A DNA stretch of 64,000 nucleotides from Salinicola avicenniae (GCF_023736115.1 NZ_JAKQZC010000004.1:186001-250000); one strand, 5' to 3'; shown: positions 8,573-18,240, counted from the first letter of the stretch. Program-made: numbers and translations. The notes: a model not told the origin generated them from the sequence alone.

Positions 8573-10531
8573 ATGTCTTCCGTCGCCCCGCAACTTCGTC
8601 CCTATCAGACCCAGGCCGTCGACAACGTCATTACCCATTTTCGCGGTAGTGACGAGCCGGCGGTGGTGGTGCTGCCGACTGGTAGCGGCAAGTCGCTGGT
8701 GATCGCGGAGCTGGCGCGGCGCGCGCGTGGGCGGGTGCTGGTGCTGGCCCACGTGCGCGAGCTGGTCGAACAGAATCACGCCAAATATCTGGCCTATGGG
8801 CTCGAGGCGGATATCTTCAGCGCAGGCCTGGGGCGCAAGGAGAGTACGCGGCAGGTGGTGTTCGGCTCGGTGCAGTCGGTGGTCAACGGACTCGATGCTT
8901 TTGCCTCCGGCGACTTCACCCTGCTGGTGATCGACGAGTGCCACCGGGTGTCGCTCTCCCGAGAGACGCTTTCTATGTCGTCACAGGCGGCGTCGACACA
9001 GGGGGCGTCGAAACAGGGGGCGTCGAAACAGGGAGCGGCGGGCACGCGCGCGGCGTCGACCTATGAAATTGTGATCGCCCGGCTGCAGCAGGCGAGGCCC
9101 AATCTCAAGGTGCTGGGGTTGACGGCGACGCCCTACCGGTTGGGCGAAGGCTTTCTCTACCATCGCCACTACCACGGCATGGTTCGCGGTTCGCAAGACG
9201 CCTTTTTCCGCGACTGCGTGTTCGAGCAGCCGCTGCGGGTCATGGTGCGCCAGGGCTATCTGGCCGAGCCGAAGCGCATCGACGCCGCCATGGCCTTCTA
9301 TGACTTTTCGCGTCTCGTGGCGCAGCGCAACGGCCAGTTCGCCGAGCGCGACATGAATGCTGTGGTGCAGGGCAATCGCGCCACGCCGCAGATCGTCGCC
9401 GACGTGATCGAGCGTTCTCGCGACCGCGAGGGTGTGATGCTCTTCGCGGCGACGGTCGCCCATGCCGAAGAGGTGCTCGGCCTGCTGCCGGCGGACGACG
9501 GCGCGCTGGTCACCGGTGCAACGCCGGGCCAGGAGCGCGAGCGTCTTATCGAGGCCTTCAAGGCGCGCCGCTTCAAGTATCTGGTCAACGTCGCGGTGCT
9601 CACGACCGGTTTCGATGCGCCCCACGTCGATGTCATCGCGATCCTTCGGCCGACCGAGTCGGTCGGCCTCTATCAGCAGATCGTCGGGCGCGGCCTGCGG
9701 CTCTCGCCCGGCAAGCACGACTGTCTGGTGCTCGACTACGCCGGCAACCCCTGGGACCTCTTTGCGCCGGAGATCGCCCAGGCCCGGCCGGACAGCGATA
9801 GCGAGCCGGTCCAAGTCGAGTGCCCCGAATGCGGCTTCGCCAATACCTTCTGGGGCAAGCGTGACGGCGAGTTCGTGATCGAACATCACGGGCGGCGCTG
9901 TCAGGGGCTCGTGCTCTCCACACGCGCCCAGGACCGCGCGCTCTCTATGCGCGCCCAGGACCGCGCGCAAAACGGAAGGTCAAGCCCGGACGAGGAGATC
10001 GATATCGGCGCAGCATCGGGCGCCTTAGAGAGTCGACGTCAGTGCACGTTTCGCTTCCGCTTCAAGGTTTGCGAGCAGTGTGGCGGCGAAAACGACATCG
10101 CGGCGCGGGCCTGCGGCGACTGTGGCGAGCGGTTGGTCGACCCCGACGACAAGCTGCGCGACGCCTTGAAACTCAGGCATGCCAAGGTGCTTCGCGTCAG
10201 CGGCATGCAGCTTCAGGCGACCACCAATGGCCGCGGCCTGCCACGCCTCAAGGTGGTTTATCACGACGAGGATGGCGAGACGCTGGAAGAGTGGTTCGGC
10301 CTGGAGACGCCGGCACAGCAGCACGTCTTCGAGCGCGTCTTCCTGCGTGAACATCTGCGTGCGCCAGGCAGCGGCTGGCGGCCCGTCTCGGCCGAAGAGG
10401 TCGCGCGCGAAGCGCATCGCCTGCGTGCACCGGATTTCGCCATTGCCCGCAAGACCGGCCGCCACTGGCGGGTCGACGAGAAACTGTTCGACTACGTTGG
10501 GCGCTATCGCAAGGCCGAGGCGGCCGGGTAG
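8573..10531 (+). CDS. radD: RadD (YejH) superfamily 2 helicase with low-complexity insertions
   Basis: A DNA-repair ATPase of the RadD/YejH family that acts with RecA and SSB in E. coli. From the N-terminus: [12 protein letters not shown], Walker [13 protein letters not shown]-type [18 protein letters not shown], the helicase C domain with [10 protein letters not shown] and [12 protein letters not shown], and a C-terminal zinc-finger region ([16 protein letters not shown], then [18 protein letters not shown]). The protein matches E. coli RadD along its whole length as I remember it. Two segments have no counterpart there: one after the DECHR motif and one between the two zinc-finger pairs. 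Both are encoded by tandem DNA repeats. The start at 8573 aligns with the family; an upstream ATG at 8537 is possible, and neither has a clear ribosome site. Confidence 0.93.
   Translation: MSSVAPQLRPYQTQAVDNVITHFRGSDEPAVVVLPTGSGKSLVIAELARRARGRVLVLAHVRELVEQNHAKYLAYGLEADIFSAGLGRKESTRQVVFGSVQSVVNGLDAFASGDFTLLVIDECHRVSLSRETLSMSSQAASTQGASKQGASKQGAAGTRAASTYEIVIARLQQARPNLKVLGLTATPYRLGEGFLYHRHYHGMVRGSQDAFFRDCVFEQPLRVMVRQGYLAEPKRIDAAMAFYDFSRLVAQRNGQFAERDMNAVVQGNRATPQIVADVIERSRDREGVMLFAATVAHAEEVLGLLPADDGALVTGATPGQERERLIEAFKARRFKYLVNVAVLTTGFDAPHVDVIAILRPTESVGLYQQIVGRGLRLSPGKHDCLVLDYAGNPWDLFAPEIAQARPDSDSEPVQVECPECGFANTFWGKRDGEFVIEHHGRRCQGLVLSTRAQDRALSMRAQDRAQNGRSSPDEEIDIGAASGALESRRQCTFRFRFKVCEQCGGENDIAARACGDCGERLVDPDDKLRDALKLRHAKVLRVSGMQLQATTNGRGLPRLKVVYHDEDGETLEEWFGLETPAQQHVFERVFLREHLRAPGSGWRPVSAEEVAREAHRLRAPDFAIARKTGRHWRVDEKLFDYVGRYRKAEAAG
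8983..9042 (+). repeat. 15-bp tandem repeat, four copies, inside radD
   Basis: Units of ACAGGGGGCGTCGAA (two exact copies at 8998-9027) are flanked by one diverged copy on each side. The length is a multiple of three, so the frame is kept. The repeat encodes a Gln/Gly/Ala/Ser-rich linker directly after the DECHR helicase motif. Confidence 0.9.
9911..9964 (+). repeat. 27-bp tandem duplication inside radD
   Basis: Two adjacent 27-bp units (9911-9937 and 9938-9964) differ at only a few positions and encode VLSTRAQDR and ALSMRAQDR. They lie between the two cysteine pairs of the C-terminal zinc-finger region and preserve the frame. Confidence 0.88.
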
Positions 10532-10700
10532 ATCGCGTGACGGCGTCGATGCCGGGCAGAGGCCGGCGAGCGTGAGTGAGATTTCCTACGTCTCACGGTG
10601 GCATTGTCCTACGTCAACTGACGTGATGCGCCACGGACGGCGGTGGCGAGGGTTGCTAGTATCCCCGGCGCTCCACGAGACCCCTTCCAGGCAAGGAGAT

Positions 10701-11069
10701 ATGGTGGAATCCGTACCCTGTCCCTACTGCAGAGAAGCCATCAAGGCAGAGGCCACGCGGTGCAAGCACTGCAGTACCACGCTGGGTCGACCGGACGCGC
10801 AGGGTCGCCGTCGAGCGCCCAGTCCTGAAACCTGGTGGCTGCCAGTACCAGCCATCTTTCTTGGCTTGCTGTCGCTATTCTGTGCCTGGGCCCTGGCCGG
10901 GCTCCCGCTCTCGCCGGACCAGCGGCTCGGCATGCTGGTGATTCCGCAGCTGGGGCTGGCGACCGGCCTGGCCGGGGCATTGATCCAAAAGAAGGGGCGT
11001 AGAACCGCCATTGCCGGATGCGCGATCTCCGCCTTCGCGCTGATCATCGCTATCGGCATACTGATTTGA
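10701..11069 (+). CDS. Zinc-ribbon membrane protein
   Basis: A 122-residue protein with an N-terminal zinc ribbon (CPYC at residues 6-9 and CKHC about ten residues later), a short linker, and three hydrophobic segments: WWLPVPAIFLGLLSLFCAWA, then LGMLVIPQLGLATGLAGALI, and a C-terminal AIAGCAISAFALIIAIGILI. It is probably anchored in the inner membrane with the ribbon in the cytoplasm; its function is unknown. AAGGAG lies just before ATG 10701. The next gene starts with the same kind of zinc ribbon and lies 17 bases downstream, so the two are probably co-transcribed and may share a partner. Confidence 0.75.
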   Translation: MVESVPCPYCREAIKAEATRCKHCSTTLGRPDAQGRRRAPSPETWWLPVPAIFLGLLSLFCAWALAGLPLSPDQRLGMLVIPQLGLATGLAGALIQKKGRRTAIAGCAISAFALIIAIGILI

Positions 11070-11086
11070 CTGAAATGGGAATGACC

Positions 11087-11581
11087 ATGGATTGCCCTTA
11101 TTGCCGCGAAGAGATTCAGGACGGCGCCATCAAATGCAAGCATTGTGGCTCGATGCTGGGCGAGAACGCTGCCGCCAATGTCGAGGTGACATCCGCCTTC
11201 GGCTACTTCAAGAAATGCTTTCAGCTCTACTGTGTCTTCCAGGGGCGGGCGCGGCGGCGGGAGTACTGGTTCTTCGTCCTGTTCTCGATGATCTTCTCGC
11301 TGGCGACAGGCTGGTTGGACGCCATGCTCTTCGATTCGGCCGGCGGCTTCGGCGTGTTCAACCTGATCTACAACCTGGCCGTGATTCTTCCAAGTCTCGC
11401 GGTGACGGTACGGCGTCTCCACGACACGGGACGCTCCGGATGGTGGATGTGGATCTCGCTGGTGCCCGTCGTGGGGGCGATCGTTCTGCTGGTTTTCCTG
11501 GTCCAGGACAGCCAGCCAGACAATGGCTACGGCAGAAACCCTAAGTTTGCCGGCCCGGGCGACGCCGTCACCGTCGCTTGA
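11087..11581 (+). CDS. DUF805 family membrane protein with N-terminal zinc ribbon
   Basis: About 164 residues: a zinc ribbon (CPYCREEIQDGAIKCKHC) fused to a DUF805 domain. The latter is recognised from YFKKCFQLYCVFQGRARRRE followed by YWFFVLFSMIF, the VRRLHDTGRSGWWM motif and a final DNGYGRNPKF. DUF805 proteins (YhaH type) are small inner-membrane proteins of unknown function. Three in-frame ATGs occur at 11075, 11081 and 11087; the last is chosen because GGGA sits six bases upstream and the ribbon starts there. The ribbon is closely similar to that of the preceding gene. Confidence 0.82.
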   Translation: MDCPYCREEIQDGAIKCKHCGSMLGENAAANVEVTSAFGYFKKCFQLYCVFQGRARRREYWFFVLFSMIFSLATGWLDAMLFDSAGGFGVFNLIYNLAVILPSLAVTVRRLHDTGRSGWWMWISLVPVVGAIVLLVFLVQDSQPDNGYGRNPKFAGPGDAVTVA

Positions 11582-11724
11582 GGCCTGCATCATCGTGGCG
11601 CGGATCGGCACCGTCGTGTCCTCCGCAGGGGGAGCCACTGTGTCGCGCAGGAAGCCGAACCGTGAAAGTCATTTCCCGGCTAACAAAACGACTGGGGTCG
11701 TTGGCGCCGATTGGCTAGAATAGG

Positions 11725-11753
11725 AAGGTGCCCCGATCGTGGGCACCTTTTTT
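11725..11753 (+). terminator. Rho-independent terminator upstream of pqqA
   Basis: AAGGTGCCC and GGGCACCTT form a nine-pair stem with a seven-base loop, followed by a run of Ts. It is 143 bases after the DUF805 stop and 25 bases before pqqA. It probably insulates the PQQ operon from upstream transcription, but because it is so close to pqqA it could also act as an attenuator. Confidence 0.75.
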
Positions 11754-11777
11754 CATTCTGCAGCCAAGGAGCTCACC

Positions 11778-11855
11778 ATGAGCTGGACGACCCCGGAAGT
11801 GAAGGAAATCTGTGTCGGCATGGAAATCAACGACTACATGCCCGCTGAATTTTGA
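11778..11855 (+). CDS. pqqA: PQQ precursor peptide PqqA
   Basis: A 25-codon gene encoding the ribosomally made peptide from which PQQ is built: MSWTTPEVKEICVGMEINDY followed by MPAEF. It carries the family-defining Glu-x3-Tyr pair (Glu16 and Tyr20), the two residues that PqqE crosslinks. AAGGAG lies six bases before the ATG. It is directly followed by pqqB, which confirms the assignment. Confidence 0.95.
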   Translation: MSWTTPEVKEICVGMEINDYMPAEF

Positions 11856-11890
11856 GTCGTGAGACCGTGGCACGCGGGACTGCGTTGCAG

Positions 11891-12790
11891 ATGCACGTGC
11901 TCGGGGCAGCCGCCGGTGGCGGCTCGCCTCAGTGGAACTGCCGCTGTGAGGTCTGCCGGCTGGCATGGGCCGGCGACCCTCGCGTCACGCCGCGCACGCA
12001 ATCCTCCATCGCTGTCAGCATCGACGGCGAGCAGTGGGCGCTGATCAACTGCGCGCCCGATATCCTCAAGCAGCTTCAACAGACGCCGGCACTGCATCCG
12101 CGCGAGGGCCATCGGCATACGCCAATTGCCAGCGTGCTGCTGACCAATGCCGACGTCGATCATGTCGGCGGTTTGCTCAATCTCCGCGAGAGCTCTCCGT
12201 TTCGCTTGTTGGCGACGCCGATGATCCAGGATGTCCTGCAGCAGAACCCGATCTTCGAGGTGCTCAACCCGGCGTATGTGACACGCGAGTCGATCGCCCT
12301 CGAGACCGCCTTCACGCTGCTCGAGGGGCTCGAAGCACGGCTGTTCGCCGTCCCGGGCAAGACTGCGCTCTACCTTGAAGGCGAGAACGTCGAGCTCGGC
12401 ATCGAGGGTGAGAGCACCGTTGGCGTCGAGTTCATCCACGGCAGCCAGCGCGCCTATTACATCCCCGGCTGCGCGGCGGTGACGCCAGGCCTGGCCGAAC
12501 GTCTCGATGGCGCCGATCTGCTGCTGTTCGATGGCACGCTGTGGCGTGATGACGAAATGATCGAGGCCGGGGTCGGCGTCAAGACCGGCGCGCGCATGGG
12601 GCACATGTCGATGTCCGGTGACGACGGCAGCCTGGCCGCACTGGCGGATATCGACGTCGCACGACGCGTGTTCGTGCATATCAACAACACCAATCCGGTA
12701 CTCATCGCGGGCTCGTCGCAGCGCGGCGAGGTCGAGCGGTCGGGTTGGGAGATCGCCTTCGACGGCATGGAGCTCATGTGTCGAACCTGA
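11891..12790 (+). CDS. pqqB: PQQ biosynthesis protein PqqB (metallo-beta-lactamase fold)
   Basis: A metallo-beta-lactamase-fold oxygenase-like protein that acts on the PQQ precursor. It has the diagnostic N-terminus VLGAAAGGGSPQWNCRCEVC, the metal-site motif NADVDHVGG, VPGKTALYL, and the C-terminal HINNTNP. It is 299 residues from ATG 11891, the length of the Methylobacterium-type protein, which it resembles more than the Pseudomonas type in my recollection. The frame is open further upstream, and a TTG at 11852 that overlaps the pqqA stop is an alternative start. pqqC begins inside its 3' end. Confidence 0.94.
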   Translation: MHVLGAAAGGGSPQWNCRCEVCRLAWAGDPRVTPRTQSSIAVSIDGEQWALINCAPDILKQLQQTPALHPREGHRHTPIASVLLTNADVDHVGGLLNLRESSPFRLLATPMIQDVLQQNPIFEVLNPAYVTRESIALETAFTLLEGLEARLFAVPGKTALYLEGENVELGIEGESTVGVEFIHGSQRAYYIPGCAAVTPGLAERLDGADLLLFDGTLWRDDEMIEAGVGVKTGARMGHMSMSGDDGSLAALADIDVARRVFVHINNTNPVLIAGSSQRGEVERSGWEIAFDGMELMCRT

Positions 12791-13554
12791 ATGTCGAGAA
12801 TTACCCGGATCTCGTCGAGCCGCTGTCGATGGAGGCACTGGAAGCGCGCCTGCGCGAAGTCGGCGAGACTCGCTATCACCATCGCCATCCGTTTCAGCTG
12901 ATGCTGCAGCACGGCGAGCTGGACAAGCGTCAGGTCCAGGCCTGGGCGCTCAACCGCTACTACTATCAGGCGATGATCCCGATCAAGGACGCTTCCCTGA
13001 TCGCCCGACTGGACGATCCCGAGCTGCGTCGGATCTGGCGTTCGCGGCTCGTCGATCACGACGGCAACGCGCCGGGCGAGGGTGGCATCGCCCGCTGGCT
13101 AATCCTTACCGACAGCCTTGGGCTCGAGCGCGAGCTGGTGACATCGGCCCGCGCCATTCTGCCGGCGACCCGCTTCGCGGTGGAGGCCTATACTCACTTC
13201 GTCCGCGACCGCACGCTGCTCGAGGCGATTGCTTCGTCGCTCACCGAGCTGTTCTCGCCGATGGTGATCGGCCAGCGCGTGCGCGGCATGCTCGAGCACT
13301 ACGACTTCGTCTCCCGCGAGACGCTGGCCTACTTCGAGCCACGCCTGACCCAGGCGCCGCGGGATGCCGAAATGGCACTCGACTACGTCAAGCGTCACGC
13401 GCAGCGCGCCGACCAGCAGCAGGCGGTCATCGACGCGCTGCGTTTCAAGTGCAGCGTCTTGTGGGCAATGCTCGATGCGCTTTCGCACGCCTACGTTGCG
13501 CCAGGGCAGGTGCCGCCGGGAGCCTGGAATGGTGAGGCGGGGCCGACCTCATGA
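12778..13554 (+). CDS. pqqC: Pyrroloquinoline-quinone synthase PqqC
   Basis: A cofactor-less oxidase that performs the last ring closure and oxidation to PQQ. The 258-residue helical protein contains family segments such as ETRYHHRHPFQLMLQ, LNRYYYQAMIPIKDA, WRSRLVDHDG, and THFVRDRTLLEAIASSLTELF. The start chosen is GTG 12778, preceded by GGAG at five bases and overlapping the pqqB stop by 13 bases, which implies translational coupling. Confidence 0.95.
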   Translation: MSNLNVENYPDLVEPLSMEALEARLREVGETRYHHRHPFQLMLQHGELDKRQVQAWALNRYYYQAMIPIKDASLIARLDDPELRRIWRSRLVDHDGNAPGEGGIARWLILTDSLGLERELVTSARAILPATRFAVEAYTHFVRDRTLLEAIASSLTELFSPMVIGQRVRGMLEHYDFVSRETLAYFEPRLTQAPRDAEMALDYVKRHAQRADQQQAVIDALRFKCSVLWAMLDALSHAYVAPGQVPPGAWNGEAGPTS

Positions 13555-13841
13555 CAACGTCCCCCGAGCTTCAGCCGACCGACACCGTGCGCATCCCGCG
13601 GGGCGTACGCCTGCGCGAGGACAAAGCCCGTGGCGGCTGGGTGCTGTTGGCGCCGGAGCGGGTGTTCCAGCTCGACCCCATCGCGCGCGAAGTGCTGACG
13701 CGTGTCGATGGCGAGCGGACCATCGCCGATATCGTCGATGATCTGGCGGCGGCGTTCGACGCGCCGCGCGAACGTATCCTGACCGATGTGCGTGCGATGC
13801 TCCTCGATCTGATGACCAAGAACGTGCTGGAAGTGGTATGA
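13551..13841 (+). CDS. pqqD: PQQ biosynthesis chaperone PqqD
   Basis: A 96-residue RiPP recognition element that binds PqqA and presents it to the radical SAM enzyme PqqE. It shows the usual pattern [20 protein letters not shown], then [21 protein letters not shown] and a C-terminal helix pair. It overlaps pqqC (ATGA at 13551-13554) and pqqE (ATGA at 13838-13841). Confidence 0.95.
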   Translation: MTTSPELQPTDTVRIPRGVRLREDKARGGWVLLAPERVFQLDPIAREVLTRVDGERTIADIVDDLAAAFDAPRERILTDVRAMLLDLMTKNVLEVV

Positions 13842-14983
13842 CCGAAGCCATGGCTGAATACAGGCGTGACACTGTCTCGTCCACTGCGAAGCCGGTGCCG
13901 CAGCCGCCGATCGGCATGCTGGCGGAGCTGACCCATCGCTGCCCGCTGCAGTGCCCCTACTGCTCCAACCCGATCGAGCTGACGCGCAAGCGCGAAGAGC
14001 TCGATACCGACACCTGGCGGCGCGTGTTCCGGCAGGCGGCGGACATGGGCGTGCTGCAGGTGCATCTCTCGGGAGGCGAGCCGGCGGCACGGCCGGACCT
14101 AGAGGCGCTGATCGCAAGCTGCGTCGAGTCCGGTCTCTATTCCAACCTGATCACCGCTGGCGTCAATATCAGCCGCGCGCGGCTCGACGCGCTGGCGGAC
14201 GCGGGGCTCGATCATGTCCAGCTGTCGGTGCAGGGGGCGACGGCCGAGGTCAACGACCGCATCGCCAACCTGCCCGGCGCCTTCGACAAGAAGCTGGCCT
14301 TCGCGCGAAACGTGACCGACGTCGGGCTGCCGCTGACGCTCAACAGCGTGATTCATCGCCACAACCTGCATCAGATTCCCGATCTGGTCGAGCTGGCCGT
14401 CGAACTCGGTGCCCGGCGTCTCGAGATCGCCCACGCCCAGTACTATGGCTGGGCGCTCGAGAATCGGGCCGCGCTGATGCCGCCGCGCGAGCAGGTGATG
14501 GAAGCGCTCGAACTGGTCGAAGCCGCCCGCGAGCGGCTCAAAGGCAAGCTGGTGATCGACGCCGTGGTGCCGGACTACTATGCGCGCTTGCCCAAGCCGT
14601 GCATGAATGGTTGGGGGCGTCAGTCGCTCAACGTCACGCCCGCCGGCAAGGTATTGCCGTGCCACGCCGCCGAGACGATCCCCGGGCTCGAGTTCTGGAA
14701 CGTGCGCGACCACGGCCTGAACGAGATATGGCGCGACAATCCGGCGTTCAACGCCTATCGCGGCACCGACTGGATGCCGGATAGCTGTCAGAGCTGCGAC
14801 CGGCGCGAGATCGACTGGGGCGGCTGTCGCTGCCAGGCGCTGGCGTTGACCGGTGACGCCACGCAGATGGACCCGGTGTGTGAACTCTCGCCCTATCATG
14901 ACGAGGTACAGGTGCTGGCGATTCGCGACGCCGGTCGCGACGACGACTTTCGCTATCGCCGCTTTGCGGCGGCCCCTCGCTAG
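13838..14983 (+). CDS. pqqE: PqqA peptide cyclase PqqE (radical SAM, SPASM)
   Basis: The radical SAM enzyme that forms the carbon-carbon bond between Glu and Tyr of PqqA. The CX3CX2C cluster motif is Cys35, Cys39 and Cys42 ([15 protein letters not shown]), followed by the [15 protein letters not shown] motif. The C-terminal SPASM region supplies auxiliary-cluster cysteines ([35 protein letters not shown]). 381 residues, normal length. It is the last gene of the operon: there is no pqqF protease and no PQQ-dependent dehydrogenase in the window. Confidence 0.96.
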   Translation: MTEAMAEYRRDTVSSTAKPVPQPPIGMLAELTHRCPLQCPYCSNPIELTRKREELDTDTWRRVFRQAADMGVLQVHLSGGEPAARPDLEALIASCVESGLYSNLITAGVNISRARLDALADAGLDHVQLSVQGATAEVNDRIANLPGAFDKKLAFARNVTDVGLPLTLNSVIHRHNLHQIPDLVELAVELGARRLEIAHAQYYGWALENRAALMPPREQVMEALELVEAARERLKGKLVIDAVVPDYYARLPKPCMNGWGRQSLNVTPAGKVLPCHAAETIPGLEFWNVRDHGLNEIWRDNPAFNAYRGTDWMPDSCQSCDRREIDWGGCRCQALALTGDATQMDPVCELSPYHDEVQVLAIRDAGRDDDFRYRRFAAAPR

Positions 14984-15110
14984 GGGCGGCGCGTCGGCCG
15001 CCGGCCCGTGGACAGAGGTCGGTCGCTGAAAGCCCTGATAAACTGCCGAAACTGTCGTCGTCGGCGATCCCGCCTCGACGACTCCACTCAGCGGACAGCA
15101 GGGAGGCGAC

Positions 15111-16094
15111 GTGAACGTCAGCGATTCCGAACACGACGCCGAGCGCCGGTCCGAAGCGGACGGGGCCGAGTCGAGCACGCCCGAACAGCTGCCGCTGGCA
15201 TTCGTCGCTCGGGTCAACGGCGAACCGCTGACGCAGCTTCCCGAAGATCTCTATATCCCGCCGGAAGCGCTCAAGGTCTTTCTCGAGACCTTCGAGGGGC
15301 CCCTCGACCTGCTGCTCTATCTGATCCGGCGTCAGAATCTCGACATTCTGGCCGTGAACGTGGCAGCGATCACCCATCAGTACGTCGAGTACGTCGAGCT
15401 GATGCAGGCGATGGAGATCGATCTGGCCGGCGAGTATCTGGTGATGGCCGCGATGCTGGCCGAGATCAAGTCGCGCACGCTGCTGCCGCGCCCGCCCAAG
15501 GGCGACGACGAGGATGACGAAGCCGATCCGCGCGCCGAGCTGATTCGCCGGCTGCAGGAGTATGAGCAGCTCAAGATCGCTGCAGAGGAGCTCGACGAGC
15601 TGCCGCGCATGGGGCGCGACTGGCATCCAGCGCGGGCAGCGCTGCCCGCGCTGGAGCCGCGCGTGGTGCCGCCGGACGTGGCGCTGCCGGATCTGCTGGG
15701 GGCACTGAGCCAGATGCTCAAGCGCGCCGATCTGCGTCAGTCCCACCGCATCAGTCGCGAGGTGCTCTCGACCCGGGACCGCATGCAAGCGATCATGATG
15801 CGCCTGCATGCCGAGCACTATACGCCGTTCGAGGCGCTGTTCGCGCCGGAGGAGGGGCGTGCGGGCGTGATCGTCACCTTCATGGCGATTCTGGAATTAG
15901 CGCGTGAGTCGATGATCGAAATCGTGCAGAATGCGCCGCTCTCGCCGATTCACGTCCGCGCTCGCCTGGCGACAGGTGATGATGACGACGACGAGACGGA
16001 TGACCTGCGCGACGGCGAGTCCGCCTTCGAGTCCAGCCTCGACGATGGGGCGCCACGTTATCCATCGGCCGATCAGGACGAGACGACATCATGA
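15111..16094 (+). CDS. scpA: Segregation and condensation protein A
   Basis: The kleisin subunit of the SMC-ScpAB condensin, which bridges SMC heads during chromosome segregation. The diagnostic FEGPLDLLLYLIRRQNLDIL is at about residues 61-80, followed by the conserved AGEYLVMAAMLAEIKSRTLLP. The start is GTG 15111 with a GGGAGG ribosome site. Compared with the bacterial average it has a long acidic N-terminal extension of about 40 residues and an acidic tail. It overlaps scpB by ATGA. Confidence 0.94.
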   Translation: MNVSDSEHDAERRSEADGAESSTPEQLPLAFVARVNGEPLTQLPEDLYIPPEALKVFLETFEGPLDLLLYLIRRQNLDILAVNVAAITHQYVEYVELMQAMEIDLAGEYLVMAAMLAEIKSRTLLPRPPKGDDEDDEADPRAELIRRLQEYEQLKIAAEELDELPRMGRDWHPARAALPALEPRVVPPDVALPDLLGALSQMLKRADLRQSHRISREVLSTRDRMQAIMMRLHAEHYTPFEALFAPEEGRAGVIVTFMAILELARESMIEIVQNAPLSPIHVRARLATGDDDDDETDDLRDGESAFESSLDDGAPRYPSADQDETTS

Positions 16095-17014
16095 ACCGTC
16101 TGACCGACCCCTACGTCACGCCACCGCTCGAGCAGATTCTCGAGGCGGTGCTGCTGGCAGCCGGCGAACCGCTGTCGCTGGAACGCCTGGCATCGCTGTT
16201 CGACACCAGCGGGCTTCATGACGGCAAGCCGCCATCGCGGGCGGCGCTGCGGGAATCGCTGGCTAGGCTGTCGGAGCGGTTGACGGCGAGCGGTGCGCTC
16301 GAGCTCCAGACGTCGGCCTCCGGCTATCAGGTACGCATCCGGCAACGGTTCTCGCCGTGGGTGTCGCGCCTCTGGGACGAGCGGCCGCAGCGCTACTCGC
16401 GTGCGCTGCTGGAAACGCTGGCGCTGATCGCCTACCGCCAGCCGGTGACGCGCGGCGACATCGAGGAGGTGCGCGGCGTAGCGGTCTCGAGTTCGATCAT
16501 GCGCACGCTGGTCGAACGCGGCTGGATCCGTGTCGTCGGCCATCGCGATGTACCGGGACGCCCGGCGGTCTATGCCACGACCCGGACGTTTCTCGATGAT
16601 CTGGGGCTGAAGACGCTCGACGCCCTGCCGCCGATGCATGAGCTCAAGCACTTCGACACATTCGAGACGGCCATGCATACGCCGTTCGCGGATGAGGGCG
16701 CTGGCGACACGGCGGCCGACGGCAAGATGCCAGACCCGTCGACACCCGATACGCCAGCGCCGGATACACCATCGGCAACGTCGGACAACGACGATGACGA
16801 GCACGCCGAGACGGCGTCCCCCGGCCAGTCGCTGAGTTTTGCCGAGCTCGAGGCGCGACTGGCTGAACGCGCTCGTCAGCGCGACGCCGAGGCGGCAGAG
16901 GATGCCGCCCCGAGTGACGTGCCGACGTACGCGGACACCCCGGAAGCGCGGCAGGAGGGCGACGACAACGCCGCCACGCTTCCCGCAGCCGATGAGGCAT
17001 CGAAAGAGTCATGA
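16091..17014 (+). CDS. scpB: Segregation and condensation protein B
   Basis: The winged-helix partner of ScpA. The core (about residues 1-190) includes [48 protein letters not shown] and the [20 protein letters not shown] wing. The remaining 110 residues are an acidic, Pro/Asp/Ala-rich, probably disordered tail, common in this group of bacteria. Both ends overlap neighbours by four bases, so scpA, scpB and rluB form one translationally coupled unit. Confidence 0.94.
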   Translation: MNRLTDPYVTPPLEQILEAVLLAAGEPLSLERLASLFDTSGLHDGKPPSRAALRESLARLSERLTASGALELQTSASGYQVRIRQRFSPWVSRLWDERPQRYSRALLETLALIAYRQPVTRGDIEEVRGVAVSSSIMRTLVERGWIRVVGHRDVPGRPAVYATTRTFLDDLGLKTLDALPPMHELKHFDTFETAMHTPFADEGAGDTAADGKMPDPSTPDTPAPDTPSATSDNDDDEHAETASPGQSLSFAELEARLAERARQRDAEAAEDAAPSDVPTYADTPEARQEGDDNAATLPAADEASKES

Positions 17015-17877
17015 CAGACACCAACACCGAAAAACTGCAGAAGGTTCTGGCACGCGCGGGTTACGGCTCGCGACGTGAAATGGAAACGGCGATCAGCGCC
17101 GGTCGGATCAAGGTCAATGGCCAGGTCGCAACGCTGGGCGACCGGGTCGGCCAGCGCGACCGCGTACTGCTCGACGATCGCCCGATCAATCTGCGCGCCA
17201 ACGACGAAGTGCCGCGCCGGGTCATCATGTACAACAAGCCGGAAGGCGAGCTGTGCACCCGAAAGGACCCTGAGGGGCGGCGCACCGTGTTCGAACGCCT
17301 GCCGCGGCTCAAGGGCGAACGCTGGATCGCCATCGGTCGTCTCGACATCAATACCAGCGGTCTGCTGCTCTTCACCACCGACGGCGAACTGGCCAACCGC
17401 CTGATGCATCCCTCGCATCAGATCGAGCGCGAATACGCGGTCCGCGTGATGGGCAATGTGCAGCGTCAGCACATCCTCAACATGGTCGAGGGCGTGATGC
17501 TGGACGATGGCCCGGCGCGCTTCACCGATGTGCAGGAGTTCGGCGGCGAGGGCATCAACACCTGGTTCCACGTGGTGATCATGGAAGGCCGTAACCGCGA
17601 GGTGCGCCGGCTGTGGGAATCCCAGGGGCTGACGGTCAGCCGCCTGAAGCGCGTGCGCTATGGCAATATCTTCCTCGACAAGCGGGCCAAGGCCGGCGAA
17701 TGGACGGAGATGACCCAGGAGGAGATCGACGAGCTTTCCACCATGGCCGGGCTGGAACCGCGCAAGGTGCCGGAGCTGACGCCGGACGAGAAGAACCGCT
17801 GGAGCCGCGACAAGAACAAGCGGCGGCCGGTCACGGCCATGAAAAAGCCGCGTCGGTCAAGTCGCGAGGATTCCTGA
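17011..17877 (+). CDS. rluB: 23S rRNA pseudouridine(2605) synthase RluB
   Basis: Modifies U2605 of 23S rRNA. An N-terminal S4 domain ([21 protein letters not shown]) is followed by the catalytic domain with [27 protein letters not shown], where the Asp of GRLD is the catalytic residue. [13 protein letters not shown] is typical of RsuA/RluB enzymes. The 288-residue length and the position after scpB favour RluB over RsuA. The tail is basic. Confidence 0.94.
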   Translation: MTDTNTEKLQKVLARAGYGSRREMETAISAGRIKVNGQVATLGDRVGQRDRVLLDDRPINLRANDEVPRRVIMYNKPEGELCTRKDPEGRRTVFERLPRLKGERWIAIGRLDINTSGLLLFTTDGELANRLMHPSHQIEREYAVRVMGNVQRQHILNMVEGVMLDDGPARFTDVQEFGGEGINTWFHVVIMEGRNREVRRLWESQGLTVSRLKRVRYGNIFLDKRAKAGEWTEMTQEEIDELSTMAGLEPRKVPELTPDEKNRWSRDKNKRRPVTAMKKPRRSSREDS

Positions 17878-17922
17878 GTCGTCCACGGGTTCGGCCTTGG
17901 GGCGCTGGCGATCAAAAAACGC

Positions 17923-17951
17923 TTGCCTGCTCCGAGGCTTACCATTAGTAT
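17923..17951 (+). promoter_or_regulatory. Probable sigma-70 promoter of the tRNA-Lys array
   Basis: TTGCCT and TAGTAT are separated by exactly 17 bases, with a GC-rich stretch (GTGCGCCC) right after the -10 box, as in stringently controlled stable-RNA promoters. The first tRNA begins 18 bases after the -10 box. Confidence 0.65.
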
Positions 17952-17968
17952 GTGCGCCCAGTCGGAAG

Positions 17969-18044
17969 GGGTCGTTAGCTCAGTTGGTAGAGCAGTTGGC
18001 TTTTAACCAATTGGTCGTAGGTTCGAATCCTACACGACCCACCA
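17969..18044 (+). tRNA. tRNA-Lys (UUU), copy 1
   Basis: A 76-nt gene with encoded CCA. The acceptor stem pairs GGGTCGT with ACGACCC, the D arm is GCTCAGTTGGTAGAGC, the anticodon loop is CTTTTAA (TTT at positions 34-36), and the T arm is GTAGGTTCGAATCCTAC. It closely resembles E. coli tRNA-Lys. Confidence 0.98.
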
Positions 18045-18104
18045 CTTTCCGACGGGTCGATGTGTGAGGTGTTGTCGCAAGCGTGGCAACGATTTCAAGC
18101 GTAT

Positions 18105-18180
18105 GGGTCGTTAGCTCAGTTGGTAGAGCAGTTGGCTTTTAACCAATTGGTCGTAGGTTCGAATCCTACACGACCCACCA
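18105..18180 (+). tRNA. tRNA-Lys (UUU), copy 2
   Basis: Identical over all 76 bases to copy 1, 60 bases downstream of it, with encoded CCA. Probably processed from the same transcript. Confidence 0.98.
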
Positions 18181-18240
18181 TCGATTGCTCCCTTGCCCTG
18201 TGTGGCATCGATCTGGCCTTCTCTTGGCCGATCGTCCTTC

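Noticed and set aside
8983-9042. Possible CRISPR-like repeat
   Set aside because: Repeats are adjacent 15-mers without spacers, inside a coding sequence.
8981-9970. Long minus-strand open frame opposite radD
   Set aside because: Antisense shadow of a well-conserved helicase gene; no domain of its own.
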